From assembly GCF_003387165.1 (NCBI RefSeq), contig NZ_QUMW01000013.1, positions 62,001 to 126,000 on the forward strand: 64,000 bases of DNA. The letters are read 5' to 3'. Each line of letters opens with the position of its first letter. Positions within the stretch are counted from its first letter, which is position 1. Positions 19,221 to 28,614 of the stretch are shown here, one piece after another. This stretch comes from Jeotgalicoccus halotolerans. Its GTDB lineage: Bacteria; Bacillota; Bacilli; Staphylococcales; Salinicoccaceae. The position numbers and the translations under genes were made by a program. The notes under the pieces are model-generated. The model saw only the letters and a program-made list of their open reading frames with translations, made no database searches and had not been told where the DNA came from.

Positions 19221-20006
19221 ATGTTAAGTAAAGAAGCAGAAAAATTTTTAACAGAGTTTAGATTAGAAATGATGGCACATGGTAAACAGGATGAAGCGAT
19301 TGATGATATGGAAGCGGAGTTGGAAGACCACTTGATTCAGGCGGAACAGGACGGAAAATCAGTCAAAGATGTAACAGGCGGATCAGTTAAAGAGTATATT
19401 AAAAATATTTCTGGAGAGATGCCTGTTGTGAATAATATAAAACGGTATATTACTTTGTTTATCGTGTATCTTGCCGGCATATTGACAGTCCCTAGTTTAA
19501 TCAGTGGTGATTTTGATTGGACTTTAAGTAATATTCTTTATTATGCAGCTATAATTATACTGGGTCCCTTACTTATTTATTACGGTTTTAAATATGTACT
19601 GGTTAACTTTGCCAGCTTTAAGTCAGAGAAAATTGAACTGAAAGGCACTATATTAATCTTTGTTTTCAGTTTCTTGTATATGGGATTTTTAGTCGGATCT
19701 CTATTGCTTGTAAGAAATTATCCGCTCGTGACTTTCTTCGAACCATCAAGCAGCTTTAACATTACAATAGGATTTATCCTGCTTGCAGTTCTGGTCATCG
19801 GTTCTTTAATTATGAGGCAGTGGTTCTACGCGCTTCTTGCATTCGGCCTGGCAGCACCGGAAATTATCGCACAGATATTTGCTGATGGCGGACCGCAGAG
19901 TGAAAATTATATTATCATTTCAAGCATTGTCTTATTAGTGTTTGCAATATTACTATTCGTTGGAATGTATCTCAAAAACCGGAAGGATGCACAAAAAAAT
20001 AATTGA
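19221..20006 (+). CDS. HAAS-domain membrane protein paired with PadR
   Basis: 261-residue protein. An N-terminal alpha-helical HAAS-type domain (EKFLTEFRLEMMAHGKQDEAIDDMEAELEDHL) is followed by about six membrane segments from residue 75 onward. The ATG at 19221 follows AGAGGTGA and lies 1 bp after the padR stop. Such proteins are commonly regulated by, and may interact with, the adjacent PadR. The substrate or signal is unknown. Confidence 0.8.
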   Translation: MLSKEAEKFLTEFRLEMMAHGKQDEAIDDMEAELEDHLIQAEQDGKSVKDVTGGSVKEYIKNISGEMPVVNNIKRYITLFIVYLAGILTVPSLISGDFDWTLSNILYYAAIIILGPLLIYYGFKYVLVNFASFKSEKIELKGTILIFVFSFLYMGFLVGSLLLVRNYPLVTFFEPSSSFNITIGFILLAVLVIGSLIMRQWFYALLAFGLAAPEIIAQIFADGGPQSENYIIISSIVLLVFAILLFVGMYLKNRKDAQKNN

Positions 20007-20031
20007 CTTTTTACCACAAAAGTTGTAATAT
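20003..20031 (+). promoter_or_regulatory. Sigma-A promoter for rpsR
   Basis: TTGACT (20003-20008), 17-nt spacer, TAATAT (20026-20031), 113 bp upstream of rpsR. It gives rpsR its own transcription start now that it is separated from rpsF-ssb. Confidence 0.7.
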
Positions 20032-20144
20032 ATATCGTGCACATACACACATTATAAAACACACGTTTAGTAAATAACTAAGTTATGGATTATCAAATTC
20101 GATCCACACAGTCGAATACAATAATCTGTAGAGGAGGGCTTACT

Positions 20145-20384
20145 ATGGCAGGTCCAAGAAGAGGCGGTCGTCGTCGTAAAAAAGTTTGTTATTTCACAGC
20201 AAATGGCATTACGCACATCGACTACAAAGAAGTAGAACTTCTTAAAAAGTTCATTTCTGAACGTGGGAAAATTCTTCCTAGACGTGTAACAGGTACTTCA
20301 GCGAAGTATCAGCGTCAGTTAACTGGTGCTATCAAACGTGCACGTCACATGGCATTATTACCATACGTTAAAGAAGAGCAGTAA
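20145..20384 (+). CDS. rpsR: 30S ribosomal protein S18
   Basis: 79-residue partner of S6 on the 30S platform. The start is ATG 20145 ([17 protein letters not shown]) after GAGGAGGGC; the longer in-frame start at 20085 is not supported. Normally third in rpsF-ssb-rpsR, here it stands alone. Its 3' end (VKEEQ stop) is a known integration site for staphylococcal islands, and an integrase remnant lies just downstream. Confidence 0.97.
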   Translation: MAGPRRGGRRRKKVCYFTANGITHIDYKEVELLKKFISERGKILPRRVTGTSAKYQRQLTGAIKRARHMALLPYVKEEQ

Positions 20385-20399
20385 GAGTGATTCCTTACT

Positions 20400-20438
20400 G
20401 AAAGCCTATCAGACTGAGGTCTGTAGGCTTTTTTCTTT
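20400..20438 (+). terminator. Terminator after rpsR
   Basis: AAAGCCTA-TCAGAC, loop TGAG, GTCTG-TAGGCTTT, then TTTTC. Confidence 0.88.
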
Positions 20439-20524
20439 GTCTAATATTTGTTTTCGGGGCGAAGAAAGGGCAAAGTGTAAGAATTCACATAAAAAAGACA
20501 CTCATAATTAAAATATTCCGGGTG

Positions 20525-20690
20525 TCATAGATTCACATTTTCTAATTTATTCATTGTGTCCTCGTGCATCTCATCAGTAACATGATTATAAATTGATAGG
20601 ATTGTCTTATAATCGGAGTGTACTACACGGTGCATGATTGTTTTAAGTTCAATATTTAAAGCTGCAAATTAACCTAAAGAATGGCATTTT
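20525..20690 (-). pseudogene. Tyrosine integrase C-terminal remnant
   Basis: Minus-strand translation gives HSLG, stop, then FAALNIELKTIMHRVVHSD and YKTILSIYNHVTDEMHEDTM, ending LENVNL. This matches the catalytic C-terminus of phage/island integrases (pattern HxLRH...LKTVMxRLGHSD...TLxxYxHVTDEM). The active-site Tyr (IYNHV) is kept, the HxxR Arg is lost (HSLG), and an in-frame stop is present. Upstream domains are absent. The 3' end faces rpsR. Confidence 0.8.
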
Positions 20691-20749
20691 ATATTGTCTT
20701 GTTTATATATTAACGATATAGTGAAATACTGAAATACTGCCTTACCATC

Positions 20750-20788
20750 CCCCAGAGATCCCTCATCCGATTTCTGGGGCTTTTTTAT
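20750..20788 (+). terminator. Plus-strand terminator facing nos
   Basis: CCCCAGA at 20750-20756 pairs with TCTGGGG at 20773-20779, followed by C and six T. The T-run is on the plus strand only, so it would stop rightward transcription entering nos antisense. Confidence 0.7.
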
Positions 20789-20804
20789 TATAATCGGGAT
20801 ATGA

Positions 20805-21866
20805 CTATTCACGAAACGGACATCCTTTTTCAATAGTTCTATATAAAAGACTTGGAGATTCGATAGTATTGTTAAATCCTTTGTGATAATTATAAGTCAG
20901 CGAAGGAGATAGTGGAGGTGCTAGCCAGCTCCATTTTCCTGTGACTTCTCGTCCTGCTTTTTGTTCTTTTTCCTCAAACTGTTTGAATTGTTTAGATGCA
21001 GTAATATGATCGACCATTGAAACGCCTGCATTTTTAAAAGAGTGATAGACAGCATAGTTAAATTCAACTAAAGCACGATCTCTCCAATATGTAGAAGTCT
21101 TTGAAGTATCTAGCTTAAAGGCTGTTGCAATCTCTTTGAGCTTGTTATAGCGATATTCATCCGTAAAGTTTCTAACCCCGATCTCGGTTTCCATATACCA
21201 TCCATTAAAAGGCGCAGTGTGATATTTTATGCCACCAATTTCTAAATCCATATTAGAAATTATAGGGACAGCATACCATTTAAGTCCTAACTTTTCTAAA
21301 GCGGGATATTTTTCATGTTGGATATTAATTTCTTGAATGATTTCCGGACGATACTCATGATACTTCATATCTTGAGTATGCAGTCGATACATTAAAGGTA
21401 AGATATTAAATTCACCTTTCTCTTGAATCCATCCTAATTTTTCGGCAAGGGACGTGGCTTCAATTGACTTTGGGTCTCCCATGTCTTCATATCCTGCGTA
21501 CCTGAGCAGCTGCTCATTATATATTTTAATATCATTAGAAAATATAGAGATTAATGGTTTTATTCTTCCACCGTTAGTAGCGTATTCAATGTGATCTTCA
21601 ATAGAATCTATGAAATCATTCTCTGTTTTAACACCTCTTAGGTCACGAACCTCTAACTTGTCCCAGAATAATCTACCTATACAGCGATTCGAATTTCTCC
21701 ATGCCACTCTTGCGCCATAGACTAATTCATCTTTTGTGTGAGTATAAGTTCCACTGATGGTAATTTCATTTTCAACTTGCTTTAATCTATGATTAATTCT
21801 TTCCATACTCTGTCCTGTTTCTTCATACATTTTGCGAATAAACTGTGCAGCTTTCTCCAGTAACAT
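20805..21866 (-). CDS. nos: Bacterial nitric oxide synthase, oxygenase domain
   Basis: Haem enzyme making nitric oxide from arginine, using electrons from cellular reductases because no reductase domain is fused. It has 353 residues, normal for bacterial NOS. The haem-thiolate motif WRNSNRCIGR places the axial Cys at residue 62, and the substrate/pterin region includes PFNGWYMETEIGVRN. In Gram-positives NO protects against oxidative stress. The gene lies inside the putative rpsR island, next to an integrase remnant. The ATG follows AAAGGTGGGGA. Confidence 0.96.
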   Translation of the reverse strand: MLLEKAAQFIRKMYEETGQSMERINHRLKQVENEITISGTYTHTKDELVYGARVAWRNSNRCIGRLFWDKLEVRDLRGVKTENDFIDSIEDHIEYATNGGRIKPLISIFSNDIKIYNEQLLRYAGYEDMGDPKSIEATSLAEKLGWIQEKGEFNILPLMYRLHTQDMKYHEYRPEIIQEINIQHEKYPALEKLGLKWYAVPIISNMDLEIGGIKYHTAPFNGWYMETEIGVRNFTDEYRYNKLKEIATAFKLDTSKTSTYWRDRALVEFNYAVYHSFKNAGVSMVDHITASKQFKQFEEKEQKAGREVTGKWSWLAPPLSPSLTYNYHKGFNNTIESPSLLYRTIEKGCPFRE

Positions 21867-22385
21867 ATCGTCCCCACCTTTAATTTAAATATTATTAATA
21901 GTAGATAATCTTTGCTATTAATTAATATATTACATGAATTCGAAATATACATAGGTTCATTTGATGAAAGCTTATCGAACTCTTACTCAAATATATTCTC
22001 AATTTGAGACGTTGACGAAAGAGGGATTTTAATGATTTCCTATTAGTGGATATGTAAGAATGAGGGTATAAATTATAGGTTGCAGGGGTGGTATAGACAG
22101 AGCTATGAATATTGACGGCCCCGGCGATAACATACCCTGTTAAATCAATCAGAGAACTCACATTTGAGTTTTCTAGTATAATCACTTAGCGTATGCTAAC
22201 GGTAATATCTAACTACTGTAGCGTTTATGGGTCAATCTCGGGGTGAATCTGGGGAACAGCTGTGCACAGCTTAGGAATAGTATTTAACAGATGATACGGC
22301 GGAAGCCTATTACACCAACGTTTTAATTAAGGCTAGAATGGTGTAAAGTAAGTCACTATAAAAGAAGAAGATTAAGAAATTACTG
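21867..22385. other. Non-coding region upstream of nos
   Basis: No convincing gene. It contains a short plus-strand frame at 22229-22276 (FMGQSRGESGEQLCTA, stop) reminiscent of integrase tails, a 9-bp inverted repeat TTACACCA/TGGTGTAA at about 22308-22346, and the att-like repeat at 22361. The 87-codon minus-strand frame at 21922-22185 shows no family features. Confidence 0.5.
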
Positions 22386-22420
22386 AACTCCTGATATCTC
22401 TGATATCAGGAGTTTTTCTT
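22386..22420 (+). terminator. Terminator right of the att-like repeat
   Basis: AACTCCTGATATC, loop TCT, GATATCAGGAGTT, then TTTCTT. Confidence 0.85.
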
Positions 22421-22503
22421 TTTTATAATTAAATATTACCCCTTATTTAATAACTGAATATTCTTTCATTTAAATCTTATAAGAGATTCCTGTATTAATC
22501 ATC

Positions 22504-23091
22504 TTATTTGCTGTCTTCTGTTTCTATCAGTTCTTCCTTCAGGTTAACAATCGTAAATGATTTGCCTTCCAGTTCTACGGTGCGTCTGCTGCCGTCTTCA
22601 TGAATAATCTGTGCAGCATCTGTATAACTATCATGTTTTTTCTTCGCTTTGTCTTTCGTTTCTTCCGGTGTTTTTTCAATTTGAAGCGGCTGTTCTGACT
22701 GCAGCCCGTAAGCTTTCATCGCTTCGCTCTGAGTTTCGAGATCGCCGGCTGCTGCTTCTTCTTGCTTCGTTTTCTCTTCTTCTGTACGTACCAGCAGTAA
22801 TATGTCTCCGTTGTCGACAGCGTTTCTGAATTTCGAATGGTCTTCTCCCGTTAAATTCAATTGCTCTGCAACACGCTCTTTTGAGTTTTCATCTAAAAAC
22901 TTGGCAGCAACCTTATCCCACATCGTACCGTCTGCTTTTTTAAACGGCACGCGTGTGTATCTTAAAAACGCTGCGTCAAAACGATCTTTGGCAACGACTG
23001 TCATATTATTATCTTTCACACCTTCTGCACGGAGACTGTAGATTTTATCGCTGAGTTCATTGGTATTTGAATATATTTCAATTGTTGTCAT
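22504..23091 (-). CDS. General stress protein with YflT domain
   Basis: 195-residue soluble protein. The N-terminal half is a YflT-type domain (IEIYSNTNELSDKIYSLRAEGVKDNNMTVVAKDRFDAAFL ... FRNAVDNGDILLLV). The charged C-terminal tail is rich in Glu/Lys. The family is induced by heat and salt in B. subtilis; its molecular role is unknown. I chose the ATG at 23089-23091, which follows GGAGGATTGAGT, over a TTG six bases upstream. A sigma-B-type promoter precedes it. Confidence 0.88.
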   Translation of the reverse strand: MTTIEIYSNTNELSDKIYSLRAEGVKDNNMTVVAKDRFDAAFLRYTRVPFKKADGTMWDKVAAKFLDENSKERVAEQLNLTGEDHSKFRNAVDNGDILLLVRTEEEKTKQEEAAAGDLETQSEAMKAYGLQSEQPLQIEKTPEETKDKAKKKHDSYTDAAQIIHEDGSRRTVELEGKSFTIVNLKEELIETEDSK

Positions 23092-23125
23092 ACTCAATCC
23101 TCCATCACGTTCTTTTACTCTCTTT

Positions 23126-23150
23126 GTACCCTAATTGAATTATGCAAAAC
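23126..23150 (-). promoter_or_regulatory. Sigma-B-type promoter of the YflT gene
   Basis: On the minus strand: GTTTTG (23150-23145), 13-nt spacer, GGGTAC (23131-23126), 35 bp from the start codon. Close to the sigma-B consensus GTTTAA-N12-14-GGGTAT. Confidence 0.75.
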
Positions 23151-23168
23151 TTTTATTGAGGTTAATTA

Positions 23169-23196
23169 TTGACATATATTTCAAATTAACTATATT
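23169..23196 (+). promoter_or_regulatory. Sigma-A promoter of the XRE-TPR regulator
   Basis: TTGACA (23169-23174), 16-nt spacer, TATATT (23191-23196), 21 bp before the start codon. Confidence 0.65.
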
Positions 23197-23216
23197 TGTA
23201 AATAAGGGGGAAATTT

Positions 23217-23954
23217 ATGCAAATAAACAATTCAGCAATTATATCGCGCCGTATAGAATACGGTATGTCTCAAAAGTCTTTAGCACTAAAAACCAGAGTG
23301 CCGAGTTCAACGATTAGCCGGCTCGAAAAAGGGGAGAATGTCGGCTTTATCTACGTTGTAAAAATAATGACGGCACTGGACTTAACAATTGAAGATATAA
23401 CCATTAAATTGACACCTGCTGTGGATATAAAAATAGTGAAAGAGCTTGATAGGATTAGAGATCAGTCTGCTCTGCATTTAATTGAAGGAGTGCTGAACAA
23501 ATTAACGGTTCAGGAATGGCGGAGCAATAAGAAGCTGTCTATCTATTACGATTGGCATAAAGCGATTATATTTAAGCAGGAAGAAAAATATGAAGATGCA
23601 CTTAAGTGTCTCGACAAGGCCCTTACATTGATTGAAAATAAAAGTTCTCTGGAATATTTAAAAGCGGATTTGTACATGGCAAAAGGGAATGTGCTTTATT
23701 GTTCAAAAAGCATCGGACAGGAATATTACGTAATGGCTGGTCAGATATACAGCAATAACATCGATAAAATACATTACAGAACAGGTGTTAAACTGTACGC
23801 TAACGTCATGTGGGGATATTATCAGACCAAAGAATTCGATAAAGTCTTAGCCTATGCTTTAAGAGCGAAATGCCTGCTTAAAAAGAATGAATCGACTTTT
23901 CTTCTCGATAAAATTGAAGAAATCGAAATGAAAGCTAAAAAATGGCCTGAATAA
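23217..23954 (+). CDS. XRE-family regulator with C-terminal TPR-like domain (RRNPP candidate)
   Basis: 245 residues. An N-terminal helix-turn-helix (residues 8-58: ISRRIEYGMSQKSLALKTRVPSSTISRLEKGEN) is followed by helical TPR-like repeats, including YYDWHKAIIFKQEEKYEDALKCLDKALTLIE and VMWGYYQTKEFDKVLAYALRAKCLL. This is the architecture of RRNPP-type peptide-sensing regulators (PlcR, NprR, Rgg). An exported 43-residue peptide is encoded just downstream on the same strand. The ATG follows AAGGGGGAAATTT. Its DNA target is unknown; a CCATATATGG palindrome lies between it and the peptide gene. Confidence 0.85.
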   Translation: MQINNSAIISRRIEYGMSQKSLALKTRVPSSTISRLEKGENVGFIYVVKIMTALDLTIEDITIKLTPAVDIKIVKELDRIRDQSALHLIEGVLNKLTVQEWRSNKKLSIYYDWHKAIIFKQEEKYEDALKCLDKALTLIENKSSLEYLKADLYMAKGNVLYCSKSIGQEYYVMAGQIYSNNIDKIHYRTGVKLYANVMWGYYQTKEFDKVLAYALRAKCLLKKNESTFLLDKIEEIEMKAKKWPE

Positions 23955-23987
23955 CGATAGAATTGTATAAGAAATCCAAACAATTTA

Positions 23988-23997
23988 CCATATATGG
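23988..23997. promoter_or_regulatory. Palindrome CCATATATGG upstream of the peptide gene
   Basis: Perfect 10-bp palindrome in the 152-bp gap between the XRE-TPR gene and the 43-residue peptide gene, about 110 bp before the peptide ATG. It is a possible operator for the regulator; a chance palindrome in AT-rich DNA is not excluded. Confidence 0.35.
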
Positions 23998-24106
23998 GAA
24001 CTGCTGTATATTTAGATAGTATTCTGACAATTTAATTTATTATAATTAAGCTACTCTGATACATACAGACGAAAACAGAGAAAAAAATATTAAAGAGGGT
24101 AAGGTA

Positions 24107-24238
24107 ATGAGGAGTATTTTTAAAAAGACACTAATGTCACTCGGACTCATCGCACTTTTATTTTTTTCAAATACGGCAGCTGATGCTGAAGAATTTCCTC
24201 AGCATAATAAAGATGACTGCTTTACGCTGGTATTTTAA
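24107..24238 (+). CDS. Small exported peptide, candidate RRNPP pheromone precursor
   Basis: 43 residues: a basic N-region (MRSIFKKT), a hydrophobic core (LMSLGLIALLFF), a signal peptidase-like site NTAADA, and a 16-residue mature tail ending DDCFTLVF. GAGGGTAAGG precedes the ATG. Size, signal peptide, short hydrophilic spacer and hydrophobic C-terminus match PapR/NprX-type pro-peptides, and the gene directly follows an XRE-TPR regulator. Its stop (TAA) abuts the ATG of the next gene in the same reading frame. The processed signal, if any, is likely the last 5-8 residues (inference). Confidence 0.7.
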   Translation: MRSIFKKTLMSLGLIALLFFSNTAADAEEFPQHNKDDCFTLVF

Positions 24239-24799
24239 ATGGGCAGCGTGATGCCTCCTGACCGTCTGGACTTTACCAGCACGTCAGGAAAAATTCAGCT
24301 GATCAGTTTATTGGATAGTATGCAGCAAAGAAGTACTGATAAAGATTATATCGTTCACTGTGAATACTGTCTTGATATCATCAGGCAGGGAATTGAAATG
24401 AATTATGATGAAGTGCTGGATTTTATCGGGGCGACAAGAGAGCCTGTGCCTGCTGAAGTTTCAGTTGAAGTCATCTTTTTAATGGAAATGTTCGAGCATA
24501 TTTCTCTATCACTATCGAGACTTCCAGCTGCAGACGCACATCATGCGGCACTCGAATGCTATACGAAGTTTTGCGGTTTTGAACCGTCCTTACCTGCACA
24601 TTTGTCTTATTACATATTTCTCGTCAAAACTAATAAGCATCGTGTGCCTGTTTTTAAAGAATCACTGCCGTTAACCTTAAGTCATTACCGTGAAATGATG
24701 CTGAAGTACGAACGGTATAAAAGAAATGTATATCTGTCGCAGGAGATGATAGTGGATATTTGTATTCCTCGCGAGCAGCAGATTAAATTTATATTATAA
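24239..24799 (+). CDS. YfbU-like protein
   Basis: 186 residues. The middle resembles the E. coli YfbU family: an MEMF helix corresponding to the family's IMEMYHAL, FCGFEPSLPAHLSYYIFLV (family: [20 protein letters not shown]), and HYREMMLKYERYKR (family: MWEKYQRML). Function unknown. It starts immediately after the TAA of the peptide gene and in the same frame, with no clear ribosome site of its own; an internal ATG at 24251 is also possible. Translation may depend on coupling. Confidence 0.65.
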   Translation: MGSVMPPDRLDFTSTSGKIQLISLLDSMQQRSTDKDYIVHCEYCLDIIRQGIEMNYDEVLDFIGATREPVPAEVSVEVIFLMEMFEHISLSLSRLPAADAHHAALECYTKFCGFEPSLPAHLSYYIFLVKTNKHRVPVFKESLPLTLSHYREMMLKYERYKRNVYLSQEMIVDICIPREQQIKFIL

Positions 24800-24804
24800 A
24801 AAAA

Positions 24805-24838
24805 CCGGAGATAATTAGAGATTATCTCCGGGTCCTTT
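24805..24838. terminator. Bidirectional terminator between convergent genes
   Basis: CCGGAGATAAT, loop TAGAG, ATTATCTCCGG, with a T-rich run on the plus strand and an A-run on the left. It also covers the last codons of the minus-strand gene. Confidence 0.85.
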
Positions 24839-25204
24839 TTCTACGTCCGCCTCAGTACTGTTGCGGTTCACTTCGCGGTTTAGTGATTTATCGTCGAAAG
24901 CCAGCAGGAAGTCTCCGTCCTGTATTATCTTCAGATATGTTTCCACTAAGTCAGCATTGAGTCCCGAAGCGTAGAGAAAATCTTCCGCTTTTGCATTTTG
25001 TGTAAAAAAGTCTTTAAAAGACAGACTGTTTGAATGAGGGTTGTACGTGCAGCCCATATAATCTGTCCAGTCCGGTTCAAGGTCTGCCAGCCCTAAAATA
25101 TTAAAGTCTTCTTCATAGTAGTTTTCTTCCTGCTTTAAAAGGTCAATTCTTTCTAAAATTTCGTCTAATGAATTATACTTTTCAATGTATTGCATTACGT
25201 CCAC
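24815..25204 (-). CDS. Hypothetical stress protein, distantly YflT-like
   Basis: 129-residue acidic soluble protein. The stretch FFTQNAKAEDFLYASGLNADLVETYLKIIQDGDFLLAFDD parallels the end of the YflT domain in the gene at 22504 (…EQLNLTGEDHSKFRNAVDNGDILLLV), so a distant YflT relationship is likely but not certain. A sigma-B-type promoter lies upstream, consistent with a stress role. The ATG is preceded by AGAGGTGGACGT. Confidence 0.65.
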   Translation of the reverse strand: MDVMQYIEKYNSLDEILERIDLLKQEENYYEEDFNILGLADLEPDWTDYMGCTYNPHSNSLSFKDFFTQNAKAEDFLYASGLNADLVETYLKIIQDGDFLLAFDDKSLNREVNRNSTEADVEKGPGDNL

Positions 25205-25232
25205 CTCTATATAAATAGTATGTTAATCATCT

Positions 25233-25257
25233 ATTCCCCGGAGATAATTTCTCAAAC
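25233..25257 (-). promoter_or_regulatory. Sigma-B-type promoter of the 129-residue gene
   Basis: Minus strand GTTTGA (25257-25252), 13-nt spacer, GGGAAT (25238-25233), about 30 bp from the start codon. Confidence 0.7.
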
Positions 25258-25335
25258 TTTTGCTTTGTTATTAAATTCATAAAATTCCGAACATTAAGAG
25301 CATCTTTCATATCTCATGATAGTGTTTTATAATAA

Positions 25336-26925
<1,590 letters not shown>

Positions 26926-26939
26926 GGAGTAATTCTTTC

Positions 26940-28484
26940 ATGGAAATGGCTAAAGAGCAGGAACTTATTTTAGTAATAGATTACGGCAGTCAGTATAACC
27001 AGCTGATTACGCGCCGTATACGTGAACTTGGCGTGTACAGTGAACTGCACAACCCGAGTATTACAATCGAAGAAATTAAAGAACTTGAACCCAAAGGAAT
27101 TATTCTGTCGGGCGGACCGCGTTCAGTATATGCAGACGATGCATTTACAGTAGACCCTGAAGTATTTGAACTCGGCGTACCGGTTCTTGGTATCTGCTAC
27201 GGTATGCAGCTGATGATGCAGCTGAACGGCGGAGAAGTCGTGAATTCAGATCAGAAAGAATCCGGCGTGACAGAAATGAACTTAAACAACGAAGTGGACA
27301 TCTTTAAAGGCTGGGAAAAGATTGAATCAGTCTTAATGAGCCACGGCGACAAAGTTACACGACTCGGTGACGGCTTCTCGGTTATCGCTGAAACAGTATT
27401 ATGTCCGAATGCTGCAGTTAAACACGATGAAAAACCATTTTACGGTGTTCAGTTCCATCCGGAATCAAAACACACGCAAAACGGCGAACAGTTCCTGAAG
27501 AACTTTATCCGTGATATTTGTGACTGCACAGGTGACTGGACGATGGATAACTTTATTGATATCGAAATCGATAAAATTCGTGAAACAGTCGGCGACAAAA
27601 AAGTATTATGTGCGATGAGCGGCGGTGTAGACTCATCAGTAACAGCTGTACTTCTTCATAAAGCAATCGGCGACCAGCTGACATGTATTTTTGTCGACCA
27701 CGGTCTTCTTCGTAAAGGTGAAGGCGACATGGTTATGGAACAGTTTGGCGAAGGCTTCAACATGAACATCATCAGAGTAGATGCGAAAGACCGTTTCATG
27801 TCGAAACTTAAAGGCGTATCAGATCCGGAACAGAAACGTAAAATTATCGGTAACGAATTTATTTACGTATTTGATGACGAAGCATCTAAACTTACAGATG
27901 TGGACTACCTTGCACAAGGCACGCTGTACACGGACATCATAGAGTCGGGTACGGAAACAGCAACGACAATCAAATCGCACCACAACGTGGGCGGACTGCC
28001 TGAAGATATGCAGTTCCAGCTGATTGAACCGTTAAACACGCTGTTTAAAGATGAAGTACGTGAACTAGGTATTGAACTCGGAATTCCAGAACACTTAGTA
28101 TGGAGACAGCCATTCCCAGGTCCGGGACTTGGTATCCGTGTTCTTGGTGAGATTACAGAAGAAAAACTTGAAATCGTCAGAGAAAGTGACTGGATTTTAA
28201 GAGATGAAATCGCAAAAGCAGGACTTGAAAGAGATATCTGGCAATACTTCACGGTGCTGCCGAATATCCGTTCAGTCGGTGTGACAGGAGATTACAGAAC
28301 GTATGACTATACGATTGGAATCAGAGCTGTAACAAGCATCGACGGTATGACAAGTAACTTTGCGAGAATTGACTGGAACGTGCTTGAGAAAATCTCTAAA
28401 CGTCTGGTAAACGAATCGAAACACATCAACCGCGTGGTTTATGATATTACGAGTAAGCCGCCGGCTACGATTGAGTGGGAGTAA
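26940..28484 (+). CDS. guaA: GMP synthase (glutamine-hydrolysing)
   Basis: Converts XMP to GMP. 514 residues. An N-terminal class I glutamine amidotransferase (nucleophile in GICYGMQLM, His-Glu in FHPES) is followed by an ATP-pyrophosphatase domain with the P-loop SGGVDSSV, then the dimerisation domain ending [25 protein letters not shown] precedes the ATG. It forms an operon with guaB; xpt and pbuX, their neighbours in S. aureus, are absent here. Confidence 0.98.
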   Translation: MEMAKEQELILVIDYGSQYNQLITRRIRELGVYSELHNPSITIEEIKELEPKGIILSGGPRSVYADDAFTVDPEVFELGVPVLGICYGMQLMMQLNGGEVVNSDQKESGVTEMNLNNEVDIFKGWEKIESVLMSHGDKVTRLGDGFSVIAETVLCPNAAVKHDEKPFYGVQFHPESKHTQNGEQFLKNFIRDICDCTGDWTMDNFIDIEIDKIRETVGDKKVLCAMSGGVDSSVTAVLLHKAIGDQLTCIFVDHGLLRKGEGDMVMEQFGEGFNMNIIRVDAKDRFMSKLKGVSDPEQKRKIIGNEFIYVFDDEASKLTDVDYLAQGTLYTDIIESGTETATTIKSHHNVGGLPEDMQFQLIEPLNTLFKDEVRELGIELGIPEHLVWRQPFPGPGLGIRVLGEITEEKLEIVRESDWILRDEIAKAGLERDIWQYFTVLPNIRSVGVTGDYRTYDYTIGIRAVTSIDGMTSNFARIDWNVLEKISKRLVNESKHINRVVYDITSKPPATIEWE

Positions 28485-28492
28485 ATAGTTGA

Positions 28493-28530
28493 GAGCCAAA
28501 AACCTTGTATCAAGGTTTTTGGCTCTTTTC
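28493..28530 (+). terminator. Terminator after guaA
   Basis: GAGCCAAAAACCTTG, loop TAT, CAAGGTTTTTGGCTC, then TTTTC. Perfect 15-bp stem. Confidence 0.93.
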
Positions 28531-28614
28531 TATATCATTTAAGCTTTAACGGGGTATCGTACTATTAAATATATAGATGATATTATTTTAATAATAATAT
28601 TGGAGGTCGTCAGT

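Larger units (their letters stand above)
20370..22377. mobile_element. Probable decayed integrative element at the rpsR 3' end
   Basis: The left end lies in the last codons of rpsR, AAAGAAGAGCAGTAAGA (20370-20386). A similar AAAGAAGAAGATTAAGA occurs at 22361-22377. Both copies are followed by TTACTGAA and then a terminator hairpin. Between them lie a minus-strand tyrosine-integrase C-terminal remnant and the nos gene. A short frame at 22229-22276 (GQSRGESGEQ-type tail) may be another scrap. The att repeat has 3 mismatches in 17, so the right border is tentative. Confidence 0.5.

Noticed and set aside
21922-22185. 87-codon minus-strand frame
   Set aside because: No ribosome site, no family features, ends in low-complexity residues; lies in the island remnant.
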